Shown: in pieces, positions 27,386 to 36,914 of the stretch
Layout of the letters: each line of letters starts with the position of its first letter
Numbering within the stretch: position 1 is the first letter of the stretch
NCBI RefSeq assembly: GCF_005925345.1
Contig: NZ_SSHJ01000011.1
Span: 78,883 to 142,882 of the forward strand
Source of the DNA: Pedobacter ureilyticus
Lineage (GTDB): Bacteria > Bacteroidota > Bacteroidia > Sphingobacteriales > Sphingobacteriaceae
Length of the DNA: 64,000 nucleotides
Reading direction: 5' to 3'
Translations under genes and position numbers: made by a program
Notes under the pieces: generated by a model
Told to the model about the DNA's origin: nothing
What the model saw: only the letters and a program-made list of their open reading frames with translations
Database searches by the model: none

Positions 27386-28876
27386 CTATCCTCCTATCCT
27401 TTTTAATCCTTGCTTGGCCTCGTTTTCAATACTGTTCTCATATTCGTGGTCTTTTAAACTAATGGCGTAGTTAAAATAGGCCTTTGCCTTTGCAAGGTTT
27501 CTCTTCTTTTCGTAAATATTCCCCATCAATACTGCAGATTTTGCTGCATAATAGTATTTCTGGGTTTTCCCAATGTTAAAAGCCATTAGATAATGAGTTA
27601 ATGCCGCATCTTCTTTGCCCAAATCATCGTTTACACGTGCCAACCTGTAGGCGTACTCTATCTTATCCTTCACCGTTTTAAAGTCTTCCGCTTTGCTATC
27701 CGTTAGCGCTTCTAAGGCACGAGTTAGGTAACCCCCATCATATAGCAGCCTAGCTTTTAAAAGTACTAAATGAGGCATTGGTGCATTGGCTTCATTAAGT
27801 GCTTGCTTATCTTTTTCGGCATAGCTTGCCCCACTGTTTCTTACCTTGTTCAAATAAGCGGTATAATTTGCCGTATCTTCTTTTAGTAACGAAATCCATG
27901 CGAGGTGTAGGTAAGTATCTTTAACGTAATTAACACCCCGGTTGAGCTGCAGAAACTGATCAAAATTTACGGCGGCTCTCAAATCGAGCTTATTTAACCT
28001 CACTACGCCAAGCAAATAATCTAAATAAGCAAATGATTGGTAGGCATTCCCCTTGGGTCTATTTTCAAGTATCTCAATTGCTTGTTCATTTTTACCATTT
28101 CGGGCGCAGGTATAGGCCTGCATATAAGTTTTCAAGAGACTGCTATCGGAAATGCGAGCCGTGTATTTCATTATTTTAGGGTAAGCCTGTTTACTTTTAG
28201 CCACATCAGACAAGATATAGGCATAGTAAAAAATTACTTCTTCGTAAAATGGTTCATAAGTAGATTTTGGCAAACTTTCAGCCAGCTGGTCTAATTGGTT
28301 AAGGCCTAATTGCACATCGCCTTTTACGCCAAAAGTAGACAAAGCAGATTTCATAAAACCATCGGGAAGGGAGCCGATAACCACATTGATTAATCCCAAT
28401 CCTTTAGTATTTAATGGAAAGTTTGGGAATTTTTTCTGGTTATCTTTCAACAAACCGTTGGCCTTATTAATCTCTCTGGATGCAGCGAAATAAGCGCCAT
28501 ATCTTCCTCGGATTAACGCCCACTGCAAATTAATTTCTGCCTGTGCATATAAATAATAGGGCGAGTTTTTATCGTCTTTACTAATTTGGTCTAGCCTTGC
28601 AGATTTCTTGGCTTCTAACTTTTCAAATTCTGTCTTACTTTCTACCGTTAACAAATAAAAATAGTCTACATAGTTTTCTAGCAAGTGGATGATTGAGTTT
28701 TGAGGCCGAGCCTTTTTCTCGGCGGCTATTAATACCTTGGCCGTATTTAGTTTTAGCTCGAAGATGTTTTGATAAGCCTTAACGCAGTTGGCATTAAAAT
28801 CAAAATTGGCAGATGCGCCAAAAGGTAATAACAAAATGAGCAGTAATAGCGGTAGGCGAAGTATTTTTAAAGGCAT
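27386..28876 (-). CDS. Exported TPR-containing protein
   Basis: A 496-residue protein with a signal peptide (1-23, ending GASANF) and alpha-helical repeats throughout. Two clear tetratricopeptide-like units lie at the C-terminus (about 420-490: DDLGKEDAALTHYLMAFNIG and GNIYEKKRNLAKAKAYFNYAISL), and weaker ones around 240-330. It probably serves as a periplasmic or outer-membrane scaffold. No catalytic motif is seen. The promoter may include TAGCTTTG on the minus strand at 28896-28903, about 20 bp before the start, but no -33 element is clear. Confidence 0.75.
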   Translation of the reverse strand: MPLKILRLPLLLLILLLPFGASANFDFNANCVKAYQNIFELKLNTAKVLIAAEKKARPQNSIIHLLENYVDYFYLLTVESKTEFEKLEAKKSARLDQISKDDKNSPYYLYAQAEINLQWALIRGRYGAYFAASREINKANGLLKDNQKKFPNFPLNTKGLGLINVVIGSLPDGFMKSALSTFGVKGDVQLGLNQLDQLAESLPKSTYEPFYEEVIFYYAYILSDVAKSKQAYPKIMKYTARISDSSLLKTYMQAYTCARNGKNEQAIEILENRPKGNAYQSFAYLDYLLGVVRLNKLDLRAAVNFDQFLQLNRGVNYVKDTYLHLAWISLLKEDTANYTAYLNKVRNSGASYAEKDKQALNEANAPMPHLVLLKARLLYDGGYLTRALEALTDSKAEDFKTVKDKIEYAYRLARVNDDLGKEDAALTHYLMAFNIGKTQKYYYAAKSAVLMGNIYEKKRNLAKAKAYFNYAISLKDHEYENSIENEAKQGLKRIGG

Positions 28877-28977
28877 TAGTATAAGTTAGCAAAAGCAAAG
28901 CTATATAACGTAAATATTTGCCGCTTGTTTTTTGAAAAATAAAGTTTCTTTACACCTACTCTAAGAAAAATAATACC

Positions 28978-29004
28978 AAAAAAAATCCCGATGGTCAATC
29001 GGGA
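28978..29004 (-). terminator. Terminator after the zinc-ribbon gene
   Basis: Perfect 7-bp stem TCCCGAT (28986-28992) and ATCGGGA (28998-29004), 5-nt loop. On the minus strand it is followed by eight T residues (A run 28978-28985). Confidence 0.88.
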
Positions 29005-29038
29005 CTTCAATTTTATATTTGGTTGGTTGTGTACTTTA

Positions 29039-29782
29039 TTAAGCTTCCGCCAATTCTTGCGTCAAGGCCTCATCAACCAAGATACGTCCGCAGTGCTCGC
29101 AAACAATAACTTTTTTACGTTGACGGATATCTAATTGACGTTGAGGTGGAATTTTATTGAAACAACCTGAACAAGAATCTCTATCGATAGTTACTACTGC
29201 TAAACCGTTGATTGCATTTTTTCTTAACCTGTTGTAAGCAAACAACAAACGGTCTTCGATATTTTCTTGAGCTTTCTCAGCTTTCTTCAATAAGGCTTGC
29301 TCTTCTTTTTCAGTTTCGCCGGTAATGGTACTCAGTTCTGTTTTTTTAGCCTCTAAGTCCCCTTTTCTCAAATCAAGATTAGCCTGCGCTTTTTCAAAGA
29401 TTTCAGTTTTGTTGTTAATTTCGAAACCAAATTCTTTAATTTTTTTCTCGCTCACTTGGATATCTAAATTTTGGATTTCGATTTCCTTAGTTAAAGCATC
29501 GTATTCACGATTATTTTTTACGTCTTTAAGTTGAGTATCATATTTTTTGATCAAAGTTTGAGCCTCTTTAATCATGTTTTTACGATTTACAATGGCATCT
29601 TCCGTATCATCCAACTCTGCTTTTATCTTTTGTATACGGGTTTCCAAGCCAGCTACCTCATCTTCCAAATCGGCAACTTCAATTGGCAACTCACCTCTAA
29701 TTTGGCGTATTTTATCAATTTTGGTATGTAAGTTTTGTAATTCGTATAAAGCCTTTAGCTTCTGCTCTACTGTTTGTTCCAT
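29039..29782 (-). CDS. Coiled-coil C4 zinc-ribbon protein
   Basis: A 247-residue protein with a long antiparallel coiled coil (about 15-180) and a C-terminal zinc ribbon with CxxC pairs at Cys204/207 and Cys228/231 (CSGC...VCEHCGRILV). It belongs to the putative nucleic-acid-binding C4-type zinc-ribbon family, a conserved Bacteroidota and wider bacterial family sometimes linked to translation or flagellar control, without a proven reaction. The start abuts the stop of the Nif3-like gene (29782 shared), a usual pairing in Bacteroidota, so they form an operon ended by the hairpin at 28978-29004. Confidence 0.9.
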   Translation of the reverse strand: MEQTVEQKLKALYELQNLHTKIDKIRQIRGELPIEVADLEDEVAGLETRIQKIKAELDDTEDAIVNRKNMIKEAQTLIKKYDTQLKDVKNNREYDALTKEIEIQNLDIQVSEKKIKEFGFEINNKTEIFEKAQANLDLRKGDLEAKKTELSTITGETEKEEQALLKKAEKAQENIEDRLLFAYNRLRKNAINGLAVVTIDRDSCSGCFNKIPPQRQLDIRQRKKVIVCEHCGRILVDEALTQELAEA

Positions 29783-30879
29783 TAAATGAAATAATTTATG
29801 GGGTTTGTGTTATGCTCCGTTAAACGGATTGCAAAGTTAGGAAATTTTTCTTGAATATTATCTATCAACAAATTAGATGTAAATTGTTCGCTTTCAAAAT
29901 GTCCAATATCTACTATCATGATTTTATCTTCTGCATCGAAAAATTCGTGGTATTTAAAGTCCGCTGTTACAAAAGCATCAGCGCCAGCTGCAATGGCATT
30001 TTTCAATAAAAAACTACCCGAGCCACCACAAACGGCTATTTTTTTTATTTTTCTAGGGAGGATAAGTGTATGTCGCAATACCTTGGCCTTCATATTATCT
30101 TTCACCAAACGCAAAAAATCTTGACCTACAAATGCTTCCGATAGTTCTCCTACCATACCTGAACCCACACTTTGCAGTTTATTTTCTAAGGCATAAATAT
30201 CATAGGCCACCTCTTCATAAGGATGGTTATTAAACAGTGCCGTTAAAATGTTACGTTCATCTTGCTGCTTAAAAATTACTTCTATACGGGTTTCGTTGGC
30301 ATATTCTCGCACACCCGCTGTTCCTAAAACTGGGTTAGACTGCTCGTTGCCTTTAAAGGTTCCCACACCATCTGTATTAAAACTGCAGTCGCTGTAATTG
30401 CTGATGTTGCCCGCTCCAGCATTAAACAAAGCATTGCGGAGGTTTTCGGCATCCTTATGCTCGCAAAACGTAACCAATTTTTTTAAGACACCCGACTTTG
30501 GCACAAGGATTTTTGCATCTTTAATGCCTAAACGCTCGCAAATTTTTGCATTTACGCCATGCTGTACACTATCTAAATTGGTATGTATAGCGTATAAGGC
30601 GATATTATTTTTGATAGCTTTTAAAACGGTACGCTCTACATAATTTTTGCCATTTAACTTTTTCAAGCCTTTAAATACGATGGGATGATGGGAGATAATT
30701 AAGTTGCAGTTTTTTGCGATAGCTTCATCGACAATTTCTTCTGTACAATCTAAAGATACCAATGCCGCACTAATATCATCATTGGGATTACCTACAATTA
30801 AACCTGCGTTATCGTAATCTTCCTGATAGTTAAGTGGTGCTAAGGCTTCGAGGAATTGGGTAATTTCGGATAGCTTCAT
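29782..30879 (-). CDS. Nif3-like dinuclear metal centre protein
   Basis: A 365-residue Nif3/YbgI-family protein, which forms a hexameric toroid with two metals per subunit; proposed as a GTP cyclohydrolase I type 2-like hydrolase. Metal-site segments: ISHHPIVFKGLKKL (His-His), IYAIHTNLDSVQHGVN (His-x-x-x-Asp) and the C-terminal DIGHFESEQF (His, Glu). The long form has an inserted PII-like domain (about residues 125-235; HKDAENLRNALFNAGAGNISNYSDCSF), as in most Bacteroidota members. It overlaps the zinc-ribbon gene by one base. Confidence 0.92.
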   Translation of the reverse strand: MKLSEITQFLEALAPLNYQEDYDNAGLIVGNPNDDISAALVSLDCTEEIVDEAIAKNCNLIISHHPIVFKGLKKLNGKNYVERTVLKAIKNNIALYAIHTNLDSVQHGVNAKICERLGIKDAKILVPKSGVLKKLVTFCEHKDAENLRNALFNAGAGNISNYSDCSFNTDGVGTFKGNEQSNPVLGTAGVREYANETRIEVIFKQQDERNILTALFNNHPYEEVAYDIYALENKLQSVGSGMVGELSEAFVGQDFLRLVKDNMKAKVLRHTLILPRKIKKIAVCGGSGSFLLKNAIAAGADAFVTADFKYHEFFDAEDKIMIVDIGHFESEQFTSNLLIDNIQEKFPNFAIRLTEHNTNPINYFI

Positions 30880-31013
30880 GAAGTAAAAATACGGTTAATT
30901 GGTTAACTGTTGAAATTGGCTATTTGGTTAGTTGTTATTTGCCCTCGCTTTCTTCAAAAGAGAGAGAATGCCACGATGAAAGTAATTGCAAAATTTGATT
31001 TAATGTTTGAAAG

Positions 31014-31072
31014 TCTCCCCTCAGGGGAGATTTAGAGGGGCTAAAAAAACCCTACGGTTTCTAGCCATAGGG
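31014..31072 (-). terminator. Terminator plus short palindrome downstream of TM2 gene
   Basis: CCCTACGG (31050-31057) and CCATAGGG (31065-31072) form an 8-bp stem with one G-T pair; on the minus strand a T7 run follows (A run 31043-31049). Next to it is the palindrome TCTCCCC-TCA-GGGGAGA at 31014-31030, a common dispersed unit. Confidence 0.7.
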
Positions 31073-31098
31073 ATCTAATATTTGTGTGTATTTGAATA

Positions 31099-31458
31099 TT
31101 AAAAATTGTTCATTCTTACCATTTGCATGCTTTCGAAAACCATCTTTTGGTTATACTCAAAAGCCAAAGTTTTGTGGTTCACAATGTCAATAATAGAACC
31201 TATGAAACATAAACCAAGAGTAAGCAAGTACAAAATTCCCATTCCTATTTGCCCCACAATAAATCTTTGCAGACCTGGTACAAAAAGTGCACCTATAATA
31301 GAAAACATTAGCATATCACTTGGGTTTTTACGCTTTCCTGAGTAAATCATTAAGAAAGTACGCAACTGTTGCTCACTTAAACCTTGGGTTGCAGATTGCA
31401 AGTATGAATATTCTTGAGGGCTAATTCCTGGCAATGACATAAAATTTTGATCGAACAT
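31099..31458 (-). CDS. TM2-domain membrane protein
   Basis: A 119-residue protein with a cytosolic N-terminal part (LSEQQLRTFLMIYSGKRKNP) and a TM2 domain (about 50-100) of two helices separated by a short turn, IGMGILYLLTLGLCFIGSIIDIV; the D-x-x after the second helix is the family hallmark. TM2 proteins in Bacteroidota are frequent and of unknown function. Two bases separate it from the DUF2752 gene upstream, so they are cotranscribed. A terminator lies immediately downstream. Confidence 0.88.
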   Translation of the reverse strand: MFDQNFMSLPGISPQEYSYLQSATQGLSEQQLRTFLMIYSGKRKNPSDMLMFSIIGALFVPGLQRFIVGQIGMGILYLLTLGLCFIGSIIDIVNHKTLAFEYNQKMVFESMQMVRMNNF

Positions 31459-31460
31459 GA

Positions 31461-31769
31461 CTAAATCTCCTTATATTTTAAATAATTTCTTTGTTTGTTA
31501 ATTAATTGTTTACTTAACTGATATATGCGGTAAAGGATAATGAGCAGGGCCGGAACGCCAAACCAATGATGCCTAAAACTTGCATAAAAATCAGCATTAA
31601 AGATGGCCGTTATTGATCTACCTAAACCACATCCCGGACACCACTCGAAACCTAAATTTGCAATTGGGCATAAGGTGAAATGGTGTTCATGGGGATTAGC
31701 CGTGGCCAGTAACGTTAACGCTAAAACCCAAAAAACGATTTCTACATATTTTCCTAATTTGCCTACCAC
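31461..31769 (-). CDS. DUF2752 membrane protein
   Basis: A 102-residue protein with three hydrophobic segments and the DUF2752 core CPIANLGFEWCPGCGLGRSITAIFNADFYASFRHHW: a CPxCG pair, a preceding Cys, and the Arg-Ser/T helix. The family is membrane-embedded and its job is unknown; the Cys pair could bind metal. A second DUF2752 gene is at 43386-43724, also beside a small multi-TM protein. It is the first gene of a two-gene operon with TM2. A 10-bp inverted repeat lies 24 bp upstream (31793-31819). Confidence 0.88.
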   Translation of the reverse strand: MVGKLGKYVEIVFWVLALTLLATANPHEHHFTLCPIANLGFEWCPGCGLGRSITAIFNADFYASFRHHWFGVPALLIILYRIYQLSKQLINKQRNYLKYKEI

Positions 31770-31792
31770 TGTTTCTTTGTTGTTTATTAATT

Positions 31793-31819
31793 AGTAACAA
31801 TATTAGGGTTATTGTTACT
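31793..31819. repeat. 10-bp inverted repeat upstream of DUF2752/TM2
   Basis: AGTAACAATA (31793-31802) and TATTGTTACT (31810-31819) are perfect complements with a 7-nt gap. It lies between the minus-strand operon start (31769) and mfd, in operator-like position. It could also be a plain hairpin; no regulator gene is adjacent. Confidence 0.55.
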
Positions 31820-32004
31820 TGTTTTAAAGCGTATTCGACCAACGGGAAATAAAAACCGACCAATAGACAGTTTACATTTATCAGTTTTTAATTATTAGGA
31901 TAAAACTGATGTGATAATTAGCAAATGTGATGATGCGATAATACTCAGTGAATATCTAATTGGCTTTTCGCACCTTCAAACTAAAAAACTTCCGTGTAAT
32001 ACCG

Positions 32005-32012
32005 TATCTTTG
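32005..32012 (+). promoter_or_regulatory. -7 box of mfd
   Basis: TATCTTTG matches TAnnTTTG and ends four bases before the GTG start at 32017. No good TTG is at the expected distance upstream, so the promoter call is weaker than those at 25483 and 41990. Confidence 0.45.
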
Positions 32013-32016
32013 AATA

Positions 32017-35000
32017 GTGAACGTTAGAGATTTAATCAATAGATTTAAAACCGACCCAAGAGTTCTCGCAATTGCGCAGTCTTTGAACAATAGTAAGAGT
32101 AAAACTCAAATCAAGGGATTGGTGGGTTCTTCCGATGCCGTTGTTGCACTTACCACGTATTTTTTACAGCACAAACCACAGCTTTTTGTATTGCCAAACC
32201 GTGAAGAGGCAGCCTATTTTTCGTCAGACCTAGAAAGCATTTTAGGCAAGGAAATATTGCTGTTCCCATCTTCGTTTCGTAAGCCTTTTGAGTTTACACA
32301 GGTAGATACGGCAAACGTATTAGCCCGTGCCGAAGTGCTGAATGAATTGAACCACCAAAGCGAGTATGGGCAAATTGTAGTGACTTACCCCGAGGCTTTG
32401 GCCGAAAAGGTAATTGACCGTAGCGTTTTAGAAAAGAACACGCTAGAAATTAACGTTGGTGCTAGTTTAGGTATCGATTTTATCAACGAGTTTTTATTCG
32501 AATACGATTTTGAACGCTCGGAGTTTGTTTACGAACCTGGGCAGTTCTCTATTCGTGGAGGTATTGTTGATATTTTCTCTTTCTCGCACGACTTGCCTTA
32601 CCGTATTGAGTTTTTTGGTGATGAGGTAGAAAGCATCCGCACTTTCGAGATCGAAAGCCAACTTTCGGTTGATGAGGTGAAAACATTGACCATTGTACCT
32701 AATGTACAGGCTAAATTCCTTACCGAAAATAACATCAGCCTGTTAGATTATATTGAAAACGACACCCAGCTGTGGTTTAAAGATGTTGCTTTTACCTTAG
32801 ATATCATTAGAGGTGGCTACAAAAAAGCCAACGAACTTTGGAAAGCCCTATCTGCGGCTGAAAAACAGGCTAACCCGAATTGGTTAGATCCAAAATTTGC
32901 TTTCTCTGATGAAAAAATGGTGGCAGATCTTTTCCAAGATTTCACTTTAATAGAATTTGGAAAGCAATTCTTCTATCAAACAGATAACGTATTTAATTTC
33001 GATACCAAACCGCAGCCATCCTTTAATAAGGATTTCAATTTACTCATTCATAATTTTAAAGAGAATGAAAAACTGGGCGTTAACAATTTCATCTTTACCA
33101 ATTCGAGCAAACAGGTAGAACGTTTGTACGCTATACTAGATGATATTGATAAAACTGTTAAGTTTATCCCAATCCACACACCTTTGCGTGAGGGATTTTT
33201 AGACGTGGCACAAAAGGTTGCTTTTTATACCGATCATCAGATCTTTGACCGTTTTTATAAATACCAACTTAAAAAAGGCTATCAGCGCAGTCAGGCCATT
33301 ACCTTAAAAGAATTGAGGGACTTAAAACCAGGCGATTTTGTAACCCACATAGACCATGGTATTGGCAAATACGCAGGATTAGAAAAAGTGGAAACTAACG
33401 GCAAAATGCAGGAAATGATCCGTTTGGTTTATGCAGATAATGACTTGCTTTATGTGAACATCAACTCACTAAATCGCATTGCGAAATACAGCGGCAAGGA
33501 TGGCACACCGCCCAAAATGAACAAACTGGGCACCGAAGCCTGGGACAAGCTAAAAAAAAGCACTAAAAAAAAAGTTAAAGATATAGCCCGCGACTTGATT
33601 AAGCTTTACGCTTTGCGTAAAGCACAAGTGGGTACAGCTTTTGCCCCAGATAGTTATTTGGACACCGAGTTAGAAGCTTCTTTCATTTACGAAGACACAC
33701 CAGACCAGATGAAAGCCACTAACGACGTGAAAAAGGATATGGAAGCACCGCACCCCATGGACCGGTTGGTTTGTGGCGATGTAGGCTTTGGCAAAACCGA
33801 AGTCGCACTTCGAGCTGCTTTTAAGGCGGTTGCCAATGGCAAACAAGTGGCGGTTTTAGTACCTACTACTATTTTAGCGTTACAACATTTTAAAACCTTT
33901 TCTTCACGTTTAAAGGAATTTCCCTGTACGGTAGATTACATTAATCGCTTTAAAACTAGCAAACAGATTAAAGAAAGTTTAGAGAAACTGGCCGAAGGAA
34001 AAGTAGATATCATTATTGGCACACACCGCTTATTGAGTAAAGATGTAAAGTTTAAAGACCTGGGCTTAATGGTAATTGACGAAGAGCAAAAATTTGGTGT
34101 TGCTGCCAAAGAAAAATTGCGTGCGCTACGGGTAAGTGTAGATACTTTAACGCTTACGGCAACACCAATTCCGCGTACTTTGCATTTCTCGTTAATGGGT
34201 GCCCGAGATTTATCGATCATTAACACACCACCTCCAAATAGGCAAGCGGTAACTACAGAATTACACGTTTTTAACGACAAACTACTGCAAGAAGCCATAC
34301 AATTTGAGTTAGACCGTGGCGGACAGGTTTTCTTTGTGCACAATAGAGTGCAAGATTTAACGCAGCTAGCTGGTTTGATACAAACTTTGGTACCAACCGC
34401 TCGCATTGGCATTGCCCATGGCCAGCTAGACGGCGATAAGCTAGAGGATGTGATGCTAGATTTTATTAATGGTGAAAAGGATGTTTTGGTGGCCACTACC
34501 ATTATAGAAACGGGTTTGGATGTTCCGAACGCCAATACCATTATTATTAACCACGCACACATGTTTGGCTTAAGCGATTTGCACCAAATGCGTGGCCGTG
34601 TAGGGCGATCAAATAAAAAAGCATTCTGTTACTTATTGAGCTTGCCTTTATCTACCCTAACGGATGAAGCCCGCAAACGTTTAAGTGCCATAGAAGAATT
34701 TTCTGATTTAGGTAGTGGGTTCAATATCGCTATGCGTGATTTGGATATTCGTGGTAGTGGGAACCTTTTGGGTGGCGAACAAAGTGGCTTTATAGCGGAA
34801 ATTGGTTTTGAGATGTACAACAAAATCTTAGATGAAGCTATACAGGAGCTAAAAGACGACGAGTTTAAGGACTTGTTTAAAGACCAGCCCGAACGCCCTT
34901 ATGTGAGTTTTACACAGGTAGATACCGATTTGGAAATGCACATCCCCGATAGCTACGTAACCAATATTACCGAGCGCTATAATTTATACACTGAGATTTC

Positions 35001-35349
35001 TAAGCTAGAAACCGAACAGCAAATTACTGTTTTTGAAAAGCGCATGAGAGACCGCTTTGGACCGGTGCCACTGCAAGTTTTAGCCATGCTTAAAGTGGTT
35101 CGCCTACAGTGGATTGCCAAGAAATTAGGATTTGAAAAAGTAAGCTACAAAAAAAATGTGCTTAGAGGCTATTTTGTAAGCGATAAACAGTCAAAATTTT
35201 TCGATTCGGAAACGTTTAACCGCATACTGGCTTTTGCGCAATTACATCCACGGCTGTGTAATTTGAAAGAGGTAAAAGATAGTTTACGTATTTCTTTTGA
35301 TAATATTGGGAATATAGACGAGGCGGTAGAAATGTTGGAAATGATATAG
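32017..35349 (+). CDS. mfd: Transcription-repair coupling factor Mfd
   Basis: Mfd, 1110 residues, a DNA translocase that removes stalled RNA polymerase and recruits UvrA. It starts at GTG 32017, giving MNVRDLINRF. The N-terminal UvrB-homology region (about 1-330) is followed by the CarD-like RNA polymerase interaction domain (about 431-495; FVTHIDHGIGKYAGLEKV), the RecG-like translocase with Walker A GDVGFGKTEVA (about 588), DEEQ box VIDEEQKFGV and TATPIPRTLHFS, motif VI QMRGRVGRS, and the TRCF domain (about 960-1080). It is a single-gene transcript bounded by two hairpins downstream. Confidence 0.96.
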   Translation: MNVRDLINRFKTDPRVLAIAQSLNNSKSKTQIKGLVGSSDAVVALTTYFLQHKPQLFVLPNREEAAYFSSDLESILGKEILLFPSSFRKPFEFTQVDTANVLARAEVLNELNHQSEYGQIVVTYPEALAEKVIDRSVLEKNTLEINVGASLGIDFINEFLFEYDFERSEFVYEPGQFSIRGGIVDIFSFSHDLPYRIEFFGDEVESIRTFEIESQLSVDEVKTLTIVPNVQAKFLTENNISLLDYIENDTQLWFKDVAFTLDIIRGGYKKANELWKALSAAEKQANPNWLDPKFAFSDEKMVADLFQDFTLIEFGKQFFYQTDNVFNFDTKPQPSFNKDFNLLIHNFKENEKLGVNNFIFTNSSKQVERLYAILDDIDKTVKFIPIHTPLREGFLDVAQKVAFYTDHQIFDRFYKYQLKKGYQRSQAITLKELRDLKPGDFVTHIDHGIGKYAGLEKVETNGKMQEMIRLVYADNDLLYVNINSLNRIAKYSGKDGTPPKMNKLGTEAWDKLKKSTKKKVKDIARDLIKLYALRKAQVGTAFAPDSYLDTELEASFIYEDTPDQMKATNDVKKDMEAPHPMDRLVCGDVGFGKTEVALRAAFKAVANGKQVAVLVPTTILALQHFKTFSSRLKEFPCTVDYINRFKTSKQIKESLEKLAEGKVDIIIGTHRLLSKDVKFKDLGLMVIDEEQKFGVAAKEKLRALRVSVDTLTLTATPIPRTLHFSLMGARDLSIINTPPPNRQAVTTELHVFNDKLLQEAIQFELDRGGQVFFVHNRVQDLTQLAGLIQTLVPTARIGIAHGQLDGDKLEDVMLDFINGEKDVLVATTIIETGLDVPNANTIIINHAHMFGLSDLHQMRGRVGRSNKKAFCYLLSLPLSTLTDEARKRLSAIEEFSDLGSGFNIAMRDLDIRGSGNLLGGEQSGFIAEIGFEMYNKILDEAIQELKDDEFKDLFKDQPERPYVSFTQVDTDLEMHIPDSYVTNITERYNLYTEISKLETEQQITVFEKRMRDRFGPVPLQVLAMLKVVRLQWIAKKLGFEKVSYKKNVLRGYFVSDKQSKFFDSETFNRILAFAQLHPRLCNLKEVKDSLRISFDNIGNIDEAVEMLEMI

Positions 35350-35369
35350 ATTTTTTAAATAGGCTGTTG

Positions 35370-35422
35370 GGGCAAATAATTATTTGCCCTTATTTATCTA
35401 TTGGGCGAATGATTATTCGCCC
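35370..35422. repeat. Two GGGC...GCCC palindromes between convergent genes
   Basis: GGGCAAATAATTATTTGCCC at 35370-35389 is a perfect 20-bp palindrome. Next to it, GGGCGAAT (35403-35410) and ATTCGCCC (35415-35422) form an 8-bp stem with a 4-nt loop. They are related in shape and lie between mfd and the convergent DUF58 gene. They can stop transcription in both directions and also look like dispersed REP units; a diverged copy is at 2863-2884. Confidence 0.8.
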
Positions 35423-35444
35423 GTACAGAAATCCGCCCCAGCGG

Positions 35445-36791
35445 TTAGATTTGCTGCCTCGCCTTAATGGCCAAATATCTATTTACTACATTTACGGTAA
35501 GGTTTTGCGGTGCTGTAAGCAAGCTCAAAATTCCATGCTTTGTTAATTCTTTAACCATCAAACGTTTTTCGTAAGCAAATTTCTCTGCAATGGTTTTAAC
35601 GTATATTCCTTCTATATCTTTAGCACTTTCATCACTTAAGGTTTTAAGCGTTGTATTTTCAAAAAACACTACCAATAACAAATGGTATTTAGCTATGCGT
35701 TTAAGGTAGGGCAATTGTCGTTCTAATGCCGACATGCTTTCGAAATTGGTAAAGAAAACCACCAAGCTGCGTTGTTTTAGTGCCGAACGTAAGCTTACAA
35801 AAAGTGCTTCCATATCAGTTTCCAGGTAGCGGGTTTTTTCTTTGTACAGCACCTCCATTATTTTATTGAGCTGCATGGGCCTACGGTCTGCCAATACCAC
35901 ATTCTTAGTTTTCTCAGCAACGGTAATTAGCCCTGCTTTATCTTGCTTAATTAAAGCCACGCTTGATAAAATAAGACTGGCATTGATGGCATAATCTAAC
36001 AAACTCATGCTCTTAAAAGGCATTTTCATTGCCCTCGATTTATCGATCACGCAATAAATATGCTGCGAACGCTCTTCGATGTAGGTGTTTACCATCAAGT
36101 CAGACCTACGGGCAGTAGCTTTCCAGTTAATGGTTCTAAAATCATCGCCAGCTACATAGTTTTTCACTTGGTCGAACTCCATGCTATGGCCAACCCTTCT
36201 AATTTTTTTAATGCCAACATCAGTTAAGTGGTTAGAGATGGCCATTAGCTCGTATTCTCTTAATTTTAAAAAGGAAGGGTAAACGGGCACCATTCCAGCA
36301 CCAGCGATGTTAAATCGTCTGCTAACTAAACCCAAAGGAGACTTGACAAACAATCTGGTAAAACCAAAATCGTACTCGCCACGCTTGGTAGGCCTTAAAA
36401 AATAGTTGATGATTTTTTGCTCCCGCGATCTCAGTGTAGTGTTAAACCACAAATCACGCTTTTGAAACTGAAACGGAATTTCATCGATGATCCCCACCGA
36501 AACATGGAAAGGATAAAAGTTCTCCAAATAGATTTTCAGTTCGTTATCGTCTCCATTGCTTAAACGTTCGGGCACATCTCTTCGTAGAAACACGGCTTTT
36601 TTTGACGAATGAAGAAGGTAAATATCTGTTAAGACCAATAAAAAAAATACTCCAAATGCCATATAAGGCAAATCGCCCAAGATGGGTAAAAAGAAAGCGA
36701 AAAGAAACAAGGCCGAGCAAATGCCCAGAACTATGAAAAGTCTGTTTTCGAGAAACAGGTTGATATAGAATTTTCTAAATAGTTTTTTCAT
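35445..36791 (-). CDS. DUF58 protein
   Basis: A 448-residue membrane protein of the DUF58 family. Two transmembrane helices (about 18-36 and 41-60) precede a beta-rich part and the DUF58 block GDDFRTINWKATARRSDLMVNTYIEER (about 215-240), followed by a von Willebrand A-like region with VIDKSRAM (D-x-S metal site). DUF58 proteins nearly always lie beside a MoxR AAA+ ATPase, which is believed to act on them as a chaperone. Here the MoxR gene is 123 bp upstream across a repeat, and DUF4350/DUF4129/SpoIIM genes complete the cluster. Function of the cluster is unknown. Confidence 0.9.
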   Translation of the reverse strand: MKKLFRKFYINLFLENRLFIVLGICSALFLFAFFLPILGDLPYMAFGVFFLLVLTDIYLLHSSKKAVFLRRDVPERLSNGDDNELKIYLENFYPFHVSVGIIDEIPFQFQKRDLWFNTTLRSREQKIINYFLRPTKRGEYDFGFTRLFVKSPLGLVSRRFNIAGAGMVPVYPSFLKLREYELMAISNHLTDVGIKKIRRVGHSMEFDQVKNYVAGDDFRTINWKATARRSDLMVNTYIEERSQHIYCVIDKSRAMKMPFKSMSLLDYAINASLILSSVALIKQDKAGLITVAEKTKNVVLADRRPMQLNKIMEVLYKEKTRYLETDMEALFVSLRSALKQRSLVVFFTNFESMSALERQLPYLKRIAKYHLLLVVFFENTTLKTLSDESAKDIEGIYVKTIAEKFAYEKRLMVKELTKHGILSLLTAPQNLTVNVVNRYLAIKARQQI

Positions 36792-36804
36792 TTATCTACT
36801 TTTT

Positions 36805-36889
36805 CGTAATTTCGATGAGGAGGTACGACGAAGAGAAATCTCACCACTTGTTAGATTTCTCCATTCGCTACGCTCCAGTCGAAATGACG
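36805..36889. repeat. REP-like inverted repeat, CGTCATTTCGA family (left of moxR)
   Basis: 36805-36841 and 36853-36889 are imperfect reverse complements of 37 nt (outer ends CGTAATTTCGA and TCGAAATGACG, inner ends GAGAAATCT and AGATTTCTC). A related unit lies on the other side of the MoxR gene at 37924-37998. This family is common between Bacteroidota genes. Confidence 0.75.
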
Positions 36890-36914
36890 ACAATATGTAC
36901 GTTATGTGCTCAAA

